From positions 1 through 28,427 of the forward strand of contig JACVQI010000012.1 of NCBI GenBank assembly GCA_015661095.1: a stretch of DNA of 28,427 bases, written 5' to 3'. Of this stretch, positions 18,410-26,176 are shown piece after piece. The stretch is from Gammaproteobacteria bacterium (GTDB lineage: Bacteria > Pseudomonadota > Gammaproteobacteria > Eutrophobiales > Eutrophobiaceae). The notes under the pieces are model-generated. The model worked only from the letters and a program-made list of their open reading frames with translations. It was not told the origin of the DNA and ran no database searches. Position 1 is the stretch's first letter. Each line of letters opens with the position of its first letter. The position numbers were made by a program, and so were the translations under genes.

Positions 18410-19390
18410 ATGAACAAAAAAAAGGCCTTGTTGGAATTTCTGGCGGATGGCAAATTTCATTCCGGTACAAAACTGGCGCAAGCTTTGGGCGTGAGCAGGA
18501 TGGCGGTCTGGAAACAGGTCCAGTCATTGCGTGGCTATGGTCTGGATATTTTTTCAGTAAAGCGGAAAGGTTATCGTCTGTCCCAGCCCATGGACTTGCT
18601 GGACGTCACTCGCATCAGGCAGATGCTGGCTACCGCCATGCAAACCAGGATCTCCACCCTGGAGGTCGCATTTGTCGCGGAATCGACCAACAGATACCTG
18701 ATGGATAAACTACCCCGTGAAAACATACATGGTCATGTCGTACTGGCTGAATATCAGTCGGCTGGTAAAGGGAGCAAGGACAACAGAACCTGGGTGTCAC
18801 CGTTGGGCGGTGGTATCTATCTGTCCATCGGGTGGCATTTCGATACTTACCCGAACTCCTTCACGGCATTGTCGTTGGCGACTGGTGTCGCGGTGGCCGG
18901 GGCCTTGCAGCAGTGTGGTGTAGAAGGCCTGGGGCTGAAATGGCCTAACGATATCGTCAGCCAGGGGAGCAAATTAGGCGGTATCCTGATCGAATCGAGA
19001 GGCATCACCACAAGTCATTGCGATATCGTGATCGGTATCGGTATCAATGTCCGAATTCCCGAGCAGGTGCATGCGCTGATAGGTCAGCCCTTTACGGACA
19101 TTTCCAGACTGGTGCGGACATTACCATCGCGCAACCAACTGGTGGCGGCGATCATCAGCGCGACTATTGGCATGCTGATCGAATTCGACCGACATGGATT
19201 TTCCCGGTTTATTGATGAATGGCGCAGGCTGGATCTTTTCGTGGGCAAGGAGGCCAGTCTGGTCTTTCCCGACCGAACCTTGAATGGCCGTGTGCTGGGT
19301 ATTGAAAATAACGGCATGTTAGCCATGTCTATCAATGGCAGAAAACACCAGTTCGCCGGAGGTGAGTTAAGTTTGCGGAGCCTGGAGTGA
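18410..19390 (+). CDS. birA: Biotin-protein ligase / biotin operon repressor
   Basis: BirA makes biotinyl-AMP and attaches biotin to the carrier domain of acetyl-CoA carboxylase; with its DNA-binding domain it also represses biotin genes. The protein is 326 aa: a winged helix-turn-helix at 1-60 (SGTKLAQALGVSRMAVWKQVQSL), a catalytic core with KWPNDIV (177-183, Lys177 matching E. coli Lys183) and GGILIE, and a C-terminal SH3-like cap. The biotinyl-AMP loop is odd: AGKGSKDNRTW (118-128) stands for AGRGRRGRKW, one residue longer and with Ser at the Arg118 position. No Shine-Dalgarno is visible. The stop overlaps the coaX start. Confidence 0.93.
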   Translation: MNKKKALLEFLADGKFHSGTKLAQALGVSRMAVWKQVQSLRGYGLDIFSVKRKGYRLSQPMDLLDVTRIRQMLATAMQTRISTLEVAFVAESTNRYLMDKLPRENIHGHVVLAEYQSAGKGSKDNRTWVSPLGGGIYLSIGWHFDTYPNSFTALSLATGVAVAGALQQCGVEGLGLKWPNDIVSQGSKLGGILIESRGITTSHCDIVIGIGINVRIPEQVHALIGQPFTDISRLVRTLPSRNQLVAAIISATIGMLIEFDRHGFSRFIDEWRRLDLFVGKEASLVFPDRTLNGRVLGIENNGMLAMSINGRKHQFAGGELSLRSLE

Positions 19391-20133
19391 AACTGTTAAT
19401 CGATATCGGTAACACCCGCATCAAATGGGCGTGCCTGGTCAACGGGCAACTGCGTGAGCCGCGGGCAGTCATACACAAAGATCTGAATTTGCGGGTGTTG
19501 CTGGGCCACGGCCTTCCTGGTAACCAGCCACCCGAACAGGTTTATATCGCCAATGTGGCGGGTCGACTGGTCGGTGACAGGATCGCATCGGCCAGCAAGA
19601 AGCAATGGGGCCTGGCCCCGGTATTTGTCGAAGTCAAACGGCGCAGCCGCGGCGTGACTAACGCCTATCGGGACGTTACGCAGTTAGGTATCGATCGCTG
19701 GCTGGCAGTGGTGGCCGCCTGGAATCGTTACCGGGCGCCGGTATGCGTAGTCAATTGCGGCACGGCCGTGACCATTGATGGTGTAGCAAAATCCGGCCGG
19801 CATTTGGGGGGATTGATTGTACCTGGTCTGAACCTGATGCAGGACCGTCTCACAAGCGCAACCAGTGGCATCAAGCTTGAGACCGGTCAAGGTCTCGATT
19901 TGAAATTCGGCCGATCGACCACGGAATGTGTCAATAATGGCGCTGGCCGGGCGATCGTAGCGTTGATTGAGCATGCCATCGCGGACATGAAGATACAACA
20001 CGGACGGAAACTGGCTTGCATCATCACCGGTGGCGATGGTGAACGGATCAATGCCTTATTACAGGATGAATTCAGCTATGATCCGCATCTGGTTTTACAC
20101 GGGTTGGCACTGCAGGTGGAGCACACCAGGTGA
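19387..20133 (+). CDS. coaX: Type III pantothenate kinase
   Basis: This enzyme phosphorylates pantothenate in the first step of coenzyme A synthesis; type III enzymes resist CoA feedback and need a monovalent cation. At 248 aa it has the ASKHA-fold motifs: DIGNTRIKW (6-14) for ATP phosphate, GIDRW in the pantothenate region, NCGTAVTID and GGLIVPG. The start is GTG, overlapping the birA stop as GTGA, with GGAG upstream. The birA-coaX order is common in Gammaproteobacteria and links two cofactors of acyl metabolism. Confidence 0.95.
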   Translation: MKLLIDIGNTRIKWACLVNGQLREPRAVIHKDLNLRVLLGHGLPGNQPPEQVYIANVAGRLVGDRIASASKKQWGLAPVFVEVKRRSRGVTNAYRDVTQLGIDRWLAVVAAWNRYRAPVCVVNCGTAVTIDGVAKSGRHLGGLIVPGLNLMQDRLTSATSGIKLETGQGLDLKFGRSTTECVNNGAGRAIVALIEHAIADMKIQHGRKLACIITGGDGERINALLQDEFSYDPHLVLHGLALQVEHTR

Positions 20134-20903
20134 GATGGGTATTTATCGTTTTTCTGTTGCTGAATGTCGTCTATTTCGGCTGGGAACTGGATCGCCAGAT
20201 CCAGCTCGACCGGCGGAATGCTGTTACCGACATCCATCCGGCCGCAGAGGCGCAGACGTTGAAATTAATCACGGAAGGCGATCCCCAGCCGAAAATTTAC
20301 CAAAAGACTGCTGCTGCCGGGTCTGGCAGTGAATCCATATTCGTCCTGCCTGCCGATAACCAGCTGGTTGCCGATTTGCCTGAAATCACCACGGTGACCA
20401 TGGATACTCTCCCCGGCAACTTTTTCTGCTACACCTTTGGTCCTATCGAAGAAGAAATTCTGGCAACCGGTATTGGCGACTGGTTTAATTCAAGGCGGGC
20501 GGAAACCAATATCCGCTTTAGTGACGAAAAGGGCAGGCAATTATTCTGGATCTACCTGGCCCCGCAGGAATCCGGTCATGATGCGCGGGACCTCATGAGC
20601 GACCTCAAGGACAAGGGCGTCAAGGATTACCGTCTTATCAGCAAGGGCGAAATGCAGAGTGCAATTTCCCTGGGCTTGTACAGCGGCCATGATGAGTTGA
20701 ATGAGCGTATCGGGGAGTTGAAGCAGCAGGGATACCAGCCGATCGTAGTTCCATACGACGATGGCAAAAGGGTATACTGGGTTGACGTCCGGCTGAGCAT
20801 GAATCCCGATACACTGGCCCTGGTGTTCAAGGGGTATCCGTCCCGGTACCGGTATGTACCAGTGGAATGTAGTAAGATCGGCATGCTGGCCACGGCGCCA
20901 TGA
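20130..20903 (+). CDS. SPOR-domain-containing membrane-anchored protein
   Basis: A 257-residue protein with an N-terminal membrane anchor (VFIVFLLLNVVYFGW, about 4-18), a variable linker, and a C-terminal region (about 136-222) with the paired repeat of SPOR domains (FWIYLAPQESGHDARDLMSDL and ISLGLYSGHDELNERIGEL followed by KQQGYQPIVVPY). SPOR domains bind peptidoglycan stripped of stem peptides, usually at the division septum. A SPOR protein directly after birA-coaX is a known gammaproteobacterial arrangement. The start is GTG in a GTGA overlap with the coaX stop, so translation is probably coupled. Confidence 0.85.
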   Translation: MRWVFIVFLLLNVVYFGWELDRQIQLDRRNAVTDIHPAAEAQTLKLITEGDPQPKIYQKTAAAGSGSESIFVLPADNQLVADLPEITTVTMDTLPGNFFCYTFGPIEEEILATGIGDWFNSRRAETNIRFSDEKGRQLFWIYLAPQESGHDARDLMSDLKDKGVKDYRLISKGEMQSAISLGLYSGHDELNERIGELKQQGYQPIVVPYDDGKRVYWVDVRLSMNPDTLALVFKGYPSRYRYVPVECSKIGMLATAP

Positions 20904-20970
20904 TTGCAGACGGACTCGCTATTCCGGGTATTCATAATCGACCATTGACTGTTTATCTGAATAGGCTGAA

Positions 20971-21588
20971 ATGTTTAACAGAATTAAAATTTTACTGATC
21001 AATAGTACCCTGCTGGCGCTATTAGTATGGCCGCTGCAGCAGGCCATAGCCGCCACCGCTACTGAGCAAATAGAAGGGCTGATTAAACAGGGCCAGTTGG
21101 ACGAGGCACTTACCTTGACCAATAAGAGCCTCACCGATGACCGTGATAATGTCAGTTATCTGTTTCTGAAAGGACTGATCCTGACACGCCAGAATAACCT
21201 GGATGATGCCAAGAAAATTTTCATCCGTCTGACACAGGAGCATCCTGAATTACCTGAACCATTTAATAACCTCGCGGTAATTTACGCCGAGCAGGGTGAT
21301 TTCAATAATGCCCGTGAGGCCCTGCAAATGGCGATTAACACCCATCCCAGTTACGCCACCGCCCAGGAAAATCTGGGTGATATCTACGCGAAAATGGCCA
21401 GCAAAGCCTATAATCAGGCGTTGGAACTGGATCAGGACAATGCCTCGGCGCGGGAAAAATTGTTGTTGGTCGGCGATCTGTTTTCCATTAAGAATGCTGA
21501 ACCAGCGACTCCGCCACCGGTAGATGCGAACTCGATCGCCAGGCGCAGACGCTCAAGAATGCCGAAAACCAGACACAGGTGGAGTTGA
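20971..21588 (+). CDS. TPR protein, N-terminal part of a frameshifted TPR/coiled-coil/NTF2-like gene
   Basis: A signal peptide (about 1-27, ending QAIA) is followed by three to four TPR helix pairs (GQLDEALTLTNKSL, NNLDDAKKIFIRL, GDFNNAREALQMA and YNQALELD). After PATPPPVDAN the frame turns into an Arg-rich tail (ARRRRSRMPKTRHRWS) and stops. That tail looks like out-of-frame reading: the minus-one frame over the same bases gives LDRQAQTLKNAENQTQVELN and joins the next coding sequence. The slip must lie between the frame-0 stop at 21498-21500 and 21588. TPR modules usually hold protein partners, here in the periplasm. An AGG lies about 6 bases before the ATG. Confidence 0.75.
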   Translation: MFNRIKILLINSTLLALLVWPLQQAIAATATEQIEGLIKQGQLDEALTLTNKSLTDDRDNVSYLFLKGLILTRQNNLDDAKKIFIRLTQEHPELPEPFNNLAVIYAEQGDFNNAREALQMAINTHPSYATAQENLGDIYAKMASKAYNQALELDQDNASAREKLLLVGDLFSIKNAEPATPPPVDANSIARRRRSRMPKTRHRWS

Positions 21589-22649
21589 ACCGGGCGCAGG
21601 CAGCACGCCAGGAGCTGGAAAATCACAATAAAACCATCGAGACATTAAAGACGCAGCAGTTGCAGGCTGAGCAGGAGGCAAGGGATGCCATCGCCCAGGC
21701 ACAGACTGCTAAAGCCGAGTTGACCAGAGTACAGCAGCAAGCCGTTCAGATCACTCAACAGTCGCAGCTGGAACAGCAGCAGGCCGAAGCTCAAATCAGC
21801 AAGCTAAGAACTGAAATCACGGCCATCACCAACGAACTGAATCAATTAACTGCAAACCGAGACAAGACGGCCCAGCAGTCTGTGACAGAACAGCAGCAGT
21901 CGGAAGAGCAGGCCAGCGCGGCCCGGTCCGCGGCAGTACAGGAGCGTACGGAGCTGGCAGCACTGGAGCAACGAGCCAGGGAAATGCGAGCTTCCATGGA
22001 CAGACAGGCAGCAGCGGCTGAAGAGCAATTGAATCAGTCCCGACAGACACTCCTGCAATTACAGGGAGAAATATCCCAACTCGAGCAAAAACGCACAGCA
22101 ATGACAGGCCAGGCGGAACAGGAGCGAGTCCTGGCCCAGGCCCAAGTGCAAGACAACAAGGCTGAGTTGGAAAAAATCAGTACCGATTTGGCGCGTTTGC
22201 AACGCGAGCGCACCGCGCTCGAAACGCAGAACCGGCAAGCTACGGCACAATTGGAAGTCGCTGCGGCAGCGCCGCCCACCCCCGCCACTCCGGCCCCAAC
22301 GAGTAAACCCAACGAGCAGGACCTGGTGGCGGTGGCACAACAATGGGCGCAGCATTGGTCAGCCAAGGATGTCGAAGGCTATTTATCCGTTTATGCGGAT
22401 GACTTCCGGCCATCTGACGGCAGTTCCCACTCAGCGTGGGCGGCGCAGCGCCGGGAAAAAATCCGTAAACCACGTTTTATTCGGGTTGAACTGACCGGAA
22501 CCAAGGTCAAATTCCTCAACGATCAATATGCCCAGGTCAGCTTCAAGCAAAGTTACCAATCCGAATCTTATAAGGATAGTGTTGATAAAACTCTGTTGTT
22601 ACGCTCGCAGAACGGGCGTTGGGTCATCTCCGAAGAAACCACCAGATAA
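21579..22649 (+). CDS. Coiled-coil protein with C-terminal NTF2-like domain (3' part of the frameshifted gene)
   Basis: 356 residues from GTG 21579, though this start is only formal: the frame is open upstream to 21501 and has no ribosome binding site. Residues 1-225 are a Gln/Ala/Glu-rich heptad coiled coil. A Pro-rich hinge (PPTPATPAPTSKP) leads to an NTF2-like domain at about 250-354 (QWAQHWSAKDVEGYLSVYAD...). This domain is visibly related to the last 110 residues of the next gene product. Together with the upstream TPR half it would form one exported protein of about 560 aa. Whether the split is a mutation or a sequencing error cannot be told here. Confidence 0.72.
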   Translation: MELNRAQAARQELENHNKTIETLKTQQLQAEQEARDAIAQAQTAKAELTRVQQQAVQITQQSQLEQQQAEAQISKLRTEITAITNELNQLTANRDKTAQQSVTEQQQSEEQASAARSAAVQERTELAALEQRAREMRASMDRQAAAAEEQLNQSRQTLLQLQGEISQLEQKRTAMTGQAEQERVLAQAQVQDNKAELEKISTDLARLQRERTALETQNRQATAQLEVAAAAPPTPATPAPTSKPNEQDLVAVAQQWAQHWSAKDVEGYLSVYADDFRPSDGSSHSAWAAQRREKIRKPRFIRVELTGTKVKFLNDQYAQVSFKQSYQSESYKDSVDKTLLLRSQNGRWVISEETTR

Positions 22650-22742
22650 GCATAACTTATGGAATTCGTGGATATTTTTTGTATAATTGCGGCACAATAA
22701 TACTTCCACAAGAGTTTCCAGATAACGCAGCATATCGATTTT

Positions 22743-23957
22743 ATGGGTAAAACGAAGTATTTGGCTGGCCTCGGCATCAGTTTGTTGATTTGGTGCGGGC
22801 CCTGTTTACCCCAGGATTTGATCACGCAGTCAGCGGCTGCAAAAAGCCTGATGCTGGATAACGAATCGTTGTTCATCCAGGCCCTGGATGAAATCCGTAA
22901 CAACAAGATCGAGGCTGCTCTCGCCGATCTGGAATATCTCGTCAACCTCAATCCCAACTTCAAACTCGCGCAGCTGGTCTATGCCGATCTGTTGCTGTCG
23001 CGCAGCCGTCCGATTACGGATTTCGGTAACCTGTCATCGGCGCCTTATCAAGAGATTGTTGCCTTGCGGCAGGAGGCCAAAGCGCGCTGGCAGCATCATC
23101 TGTCCATGAGCAATAAGGACCGAATTCCGGCAGCCTTCGTGCAATTGGATAAACAGCAGCAATACGCCATTATCGTCGATTTGAATAAACCCCGGTTATA
23201 TCTGTTCGAGAACGTCAATGGTCTGCCGAAACTGATTCAGGATTTTTATGTCAGCATCGGCAAAAATGGTTATGGCAAGCTGGAAGAGGGTGACCAGAAA
23301 ACACCCGTCGGCGTGTATTTCGCCTCCGGGTACATCGCGGCCGGGCAGTTGCCCGATTTTTATGGTGACGGGGCCTTTCCGATTAATTACCCGAACGCCT
23401 GGGATCGCAAGAATGGCCATACCGGTTACGGCATCTGGCTGCATGGCACACCGAGTAACACCTTTAGCCGGCCACCGCGCGACAGCGATGGCTGTATTAT
23501 CGTTAGTAACCAGGATTTGAAAATATTGGCCCGCTATATCAATACCGACAGCACGCCCGTGATCCTGGCGAAAAATATCGACTGGATCACCGCTGCTGAA
23601 TGGCAGCGACGCCAGCAACAGTTCACCAGTTTCCTGGAACAGTGGCGACGCGATTGGGAAAGCCGTAACACCGATTTATATCTCAGCCATTATTCGAAAG
23701 AATACGCGGGTTTGGGCAAGGACTATCAGGGCTGGGTGGATTACAAGCGGCGCGTCAATTCGGGGAAAAAATTTATTGAAGTCGACATTCGTGAACCGAG
23801 CATGTTCGCCTACCCGGACGGCCAGAATATCCTGGTCGTCACCTTTGATCAGAATTACCGCAGCGATTCCGTCAAGCGCAAATTCAGAAAACGCCAGTAC
23901 TGGCGCATGGAACTGGATGGCAAGTGGCGGATCATTTATGAAGGTACTGTTTCTTAG
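22743..23957 (+). CDS. L,D-transpeptidase (YkuD)-fold protein with NTF2-like domain
   Basis: 404 aa. A signal peptide (about 1-23) and a TPR-like helical region (40-90) precede a YkuD domain at about 140-278 with catalytic motif HGT (His234) and SDGC (Cys251). An NTF2-like domain (about 293-402) follows. YkuD enzymes form or cut L,D bonds in peptidoglycan stem peptides. The YkuD+NTF2 layout is that of Helicobacter Csd6 and Campylobacter Pgp2, which are L,D-carboxypeptidases controlling cell shape, so trimming may be likelier than cross-linking. TATAAT at 22682-22687 offers a possible promoter. The gene converges with the M14 peptidase gene. No strong Shine-Dalgarno is seen. Confidence 0.87.
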   Translation: MGKTKYLAGLGISLLIWCGPCLPQDLITQSAAAKSLMLDNESLFIQALDEIRNNKIEAALADLEYLVNLNPNFKLAQLVYADLLLSRSRPITDFGNLSSAPYQEIVALRQEAKARWQHHLSMSNKDRIPAAFVQLDKQQQYAIIVDLNKPRLYLFENVNGLPKLIQDFYVSIGKNGYGKLEEGDQKTPVGVYFASGYIAAGQLPDFYGDGAFPINYPNAWDRKNGHTGYGIWLHGTPSNTFSRPPRDSDGCIIVSNQDLKILARYINTDSTPVILAKNIDWITAAEWQRRQQQFTSFLEQWRRDWESRNTDLYLSHYSKEYAGLGKDYQGWVDYKRRVNSGKKFIEVDIREPSMFAYPDGQNILVVTFDQNYRSDSVKRKFRKRQYWRMELDGKWRIIYEGTVS

Positions 23958-23999
23958 GGGGGTTTTGAATTAGTTTCTGAAACTGGCGGAACTTCTGAG

Positions 24000-24917
24000 T
24001 TAATTAGATAAATCCCCAGCGACCTTATATGGTTTAACATGGATGTTGTCCGTTAACCATTTCACCAGATCGGCCCAGATCCCGGAAATTTCCCCCGCCG
24101 TCGGCATAATCCCGGCATAGGGCAGTTCGATCGTCACCACCGGAATTTTCTTTTGGACACCCGCATAATTTCCGAGCGATCCGGGATAAGTGCCGATCAG
24201 TTGCAGGTACAGCTTGCCCAGCTTATGCGGGCCATTCTTGGGACCGTCATAATCGACCAGGGCGTGCGGTGCATGCACGGAGACGATGACATCCGGCTGA
24301 AAGGCATCGATTTCCTGCACCAGCCAGTTGGACTCGGGTTCACTCAGCGGGCTCAGGCCCGGAAACAATCTGGGATCACGGTAGGTGGTATTGATCCAGT
24401 AATCCCGGGTGCTGCTCTCCCAGTCGCGCATGGGGAAATTGCGGTTCAGATCGACATTGTTTTCATTCATGCGCTGCGAGTTCTGGCGCAACAAACCATC
24501 CGGATTCAGCAACGGGATGATATGCCAGTGAAACATCCCCGAATGATGTTGATCCAGGGTGCGCATCCATTTAAAGACTATGCTGACGGAAGAATATTCA
24601 TCGCCGTGGATCCCGCCAATCAGCAGCACACGGCCCAGGGGCAGGCGCTGGTCTGGTATGGGTGGGTATGCCTTGTAGAGGATGGGGGTGCCGAGCACGG
24701 ACCTGCCGTCAGTCACCACGAGCTTGCGATCCAGGCACTCCTCGATTTCAACACTGCCCAGCTTGTCGCCGATCCGCTGGCACTCGCTGATAACCGGATC
24801 ATTGTCCGACGCCGTAGTCGCGGGAGACTCATCGGTTGCAACCGGCGGAGATTGCGCCATAGCCAGATGCGAACATAGTATTACTGGCAATAAACCATTA
24901 ATAATGTTTTTAGGCAT
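24000..24917 (-). CDS. Periplasmic M14-family zinc carboxypeptidase/amidase
   Basis: 305 aa with a signal peptide ending AMA-QS (about 21). M14 zinc ligands are GGIHGDE (His104, Glu107) and SVHAPH (His215). NPDG (138-141) and DLNRNFP (156-162) are the substrate-binding motifs, and Glu264 in IELPYAG is the catalytic base. The motif set is closest to murein peptide amidase (MpaA) and Csd4-like enzymes, which cut at or near diaminopimelate in cell-wall peptides. Its exported form suggests action on intact peptidoglycan. The ATG follows the ubiA stop by two bases with no clear Shine-Dalgarno, so translation is probably coupled to ubiA. Confidence 0.85.
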   Translation of the reverse strand: MPKNIINGLLPVILCSHLAMAQSPPVATDESPATTASDNDPVISECQRIGDKLGSVEIEECLDRKLVVTDGRSVLGTPILYKAYPPIPDQRLPLGRVLLIGGIHGDEYSSVSIVFKWMRTLDQHHSGMFHWHIIPLLNPDGLLRQNSQRMNENNVDLNRNFPMRDWESSTRDYWINTTYRDPRLFPGLSPLSEPESNWLVQEIDAFQPDVIVSVHAPHALVDYDGPKNGPHKLGKLYLQLIGTYPGSLGNYAGVQKKIPVVTIELPYAGIMPTAGEISGIWADLVKWLTDNIHVKPYKVAGDLSN

Positions 24918-24919
24918 GT

Positions 24920-26107
24920 TCAGTACGTAACCGAGATGTAATAGTGTAATACGATTCCGGCGAACACAACAGCCCCCAACCAGTTATTACGTCTGAACGC
25001 CAGGAAGCAGCGTTCCGGCAGACGATCCTTGATCAGATACTGGAGATGGACAATGATCCCGACCACCACGGCCAGGGCTGCATAATAATACCAGCTGAAT
25101 TTTAATTGCACGCCGACGAACACCAGCGTCAGCAGCAGCATGCTCTGGATCAAACCGACAAAGAAGCGATCCGAATCTTCGAATAGAATCGCAGTGGACT
25201 TGACGCCGATCTTCTTATCGTCTTCGCGATCCACCATGGCATAGACGGTATCGTAACTCATCGACCAGAGAATATTGGCGATATATAACAGCCAGGCGAT
25301 CCTGGGCACGGAATCGCTGGCGGCCGCGAACGCCATGGGTACACCCCAGCCAAAGGCCATGCCCTGGAACAGTTGCGGTATGTAGGTATAGCGTTTCATG
25401 AAGGGATAAAAGCCGCCCAGCGGCAGGGCGATGAAGGACAACAGGATGGTCAGCCGGTTGGTGGTCAGCACCAGCAGGAACGCCACCGTCAAGAGCACCG
25501 CAATCAAGTACCAGGCCTCTCGAGTACTGACCTTGCCGGTGGTTAAGGGCCGGTTGCGGGTGCGCGCCACAAACCGATCAAAATTACGGTCGGCATAGTC
25601 ATTCATGACGCAACCGGCGGAGCGGGTGAGAAACACACCGGCGCTAAACACCAGCAGCAGGTGCAGTGTCGGCAGGCCGTCGGCGGCAATCCACAGCGCC
25701 CACAGCGTCGGCCACAATAACAGCCATGAGCCGACCGGTTTATCGAGCCGCATCAACAGGGTATATTGCCAGGCGCGATCCCTGATCGTAGGTTCGTAGC
25801 GCCGCCACCAGTTCACGCTCCTGGTCCAGCCATCTCTGAACCAGTGACGGGTCGTCAGCCACAGGTTATGCGCGTTTACCCTGAACCAGCGGCTGGCGCT
25901 ACGCCAGTAGACTGGCAACCATTGTCTGGCCAACGTCCAGTACGTTTGCAGCGTGCTCACGAGCCAGTCTGTCATGCGGTACGCGTATACAGGTGCCTGC
26001 TGGCGGATGTTGAGCCAGCCAGCGCGCAGGACCGCCGCTAGCCGCGCGAGGGCAACGCGCAAATAATCCGGTAACCGATGTGTGCCTGTTTGTGAGTCGT
26101 CGTGCAT
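24920..26107 (-). CDS. ubiA: 4-Hydroxybenzoate polyprenyltransferase with N-terminal extension
   Basis: UbiA attaches the polyprenyl tail to 4-hydroxybenzoate in ubiquinone synthesis, in the inner membrane. The core (about 115-395) has the family start MRLDKPVGSWLLLWPTLWALW, both Asp-rich motifs, NDYADRNFD (169-177) and DREDDKKIG (293-301), and about eight to nine helices. At 395 aa it is about 105 longer than E. coli UbiA. Residues 1-113 form an extra segment with 12 Trp and many Arg. A GTG at 25816 would give the normal 298 aa, but its AGGAG lies only one base away. A predicted promoter ends just before the long start, leaving almost no leader. Confidence 0.88.
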   Translation of the reverse strand: MHDDSQTGTHRLPDYLRVALARLAAVLRAGWLNIRQQAPVYAYRMTDWLVSTLQTYWTLARQWLPVYWRSASRWFRVNAHNLWLTTRHWFRDGWTRSVNWWRRYEPTIRDRAWQYTLLMRLDKPVGSWLLLWPTLWALWIAADGLPTLHLLLVFSAGVFLTRSAGCVMNDYADRNFDRFVARTRNRPLTTGKVSTREAWYLIAVLLTVAFLLVLTTNRLTILLSFIALPLGGFYPFMKRYTYIPQLFQGMAFGWGVPMAFAAASDSVPRIAWLLYIANILWSMSYDTVYAMVDREDDKKIGVKSTAILFEDSDRFFVGLIQSMLLLTLVFVGVQLKFSWYYYAALAVVVGIIVHLQYLIKDRLPERCFLAFRRNNWLGAVVFAGIVLHYYISVTY

Positions 26108-26116
26108 CGAGCCGGG

Positions 26117-26146
26117 ATTATAGGGTTGCCATGGCGGGCTTGTCAG
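26117..26146 (-). promoter_or_regulatory. Predicted sigma-70 promoter of ubiA
   Basis: On the minus strand, CTGACA (26146-26141), an 18-base spacer and TATAAT (26122-26117) form a near-consensus promoter between recG and ubiA. Transcription should begin around 26110, only a few bases before the ATG at 26107. Confidence 0.65.
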
Positions 26147-26176
26147 ATAATTTTATGCGGCGACTGGTGCCCGCCT

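Noticed and set aside
21501..21588. Programmed -1 ribosomal frameshifting in the TPR gene
   Set aside because: No X-XXY-YYZ slippery heptamer with downstream structure is visible in the overlap; a mutation or sequencing error is simpler.
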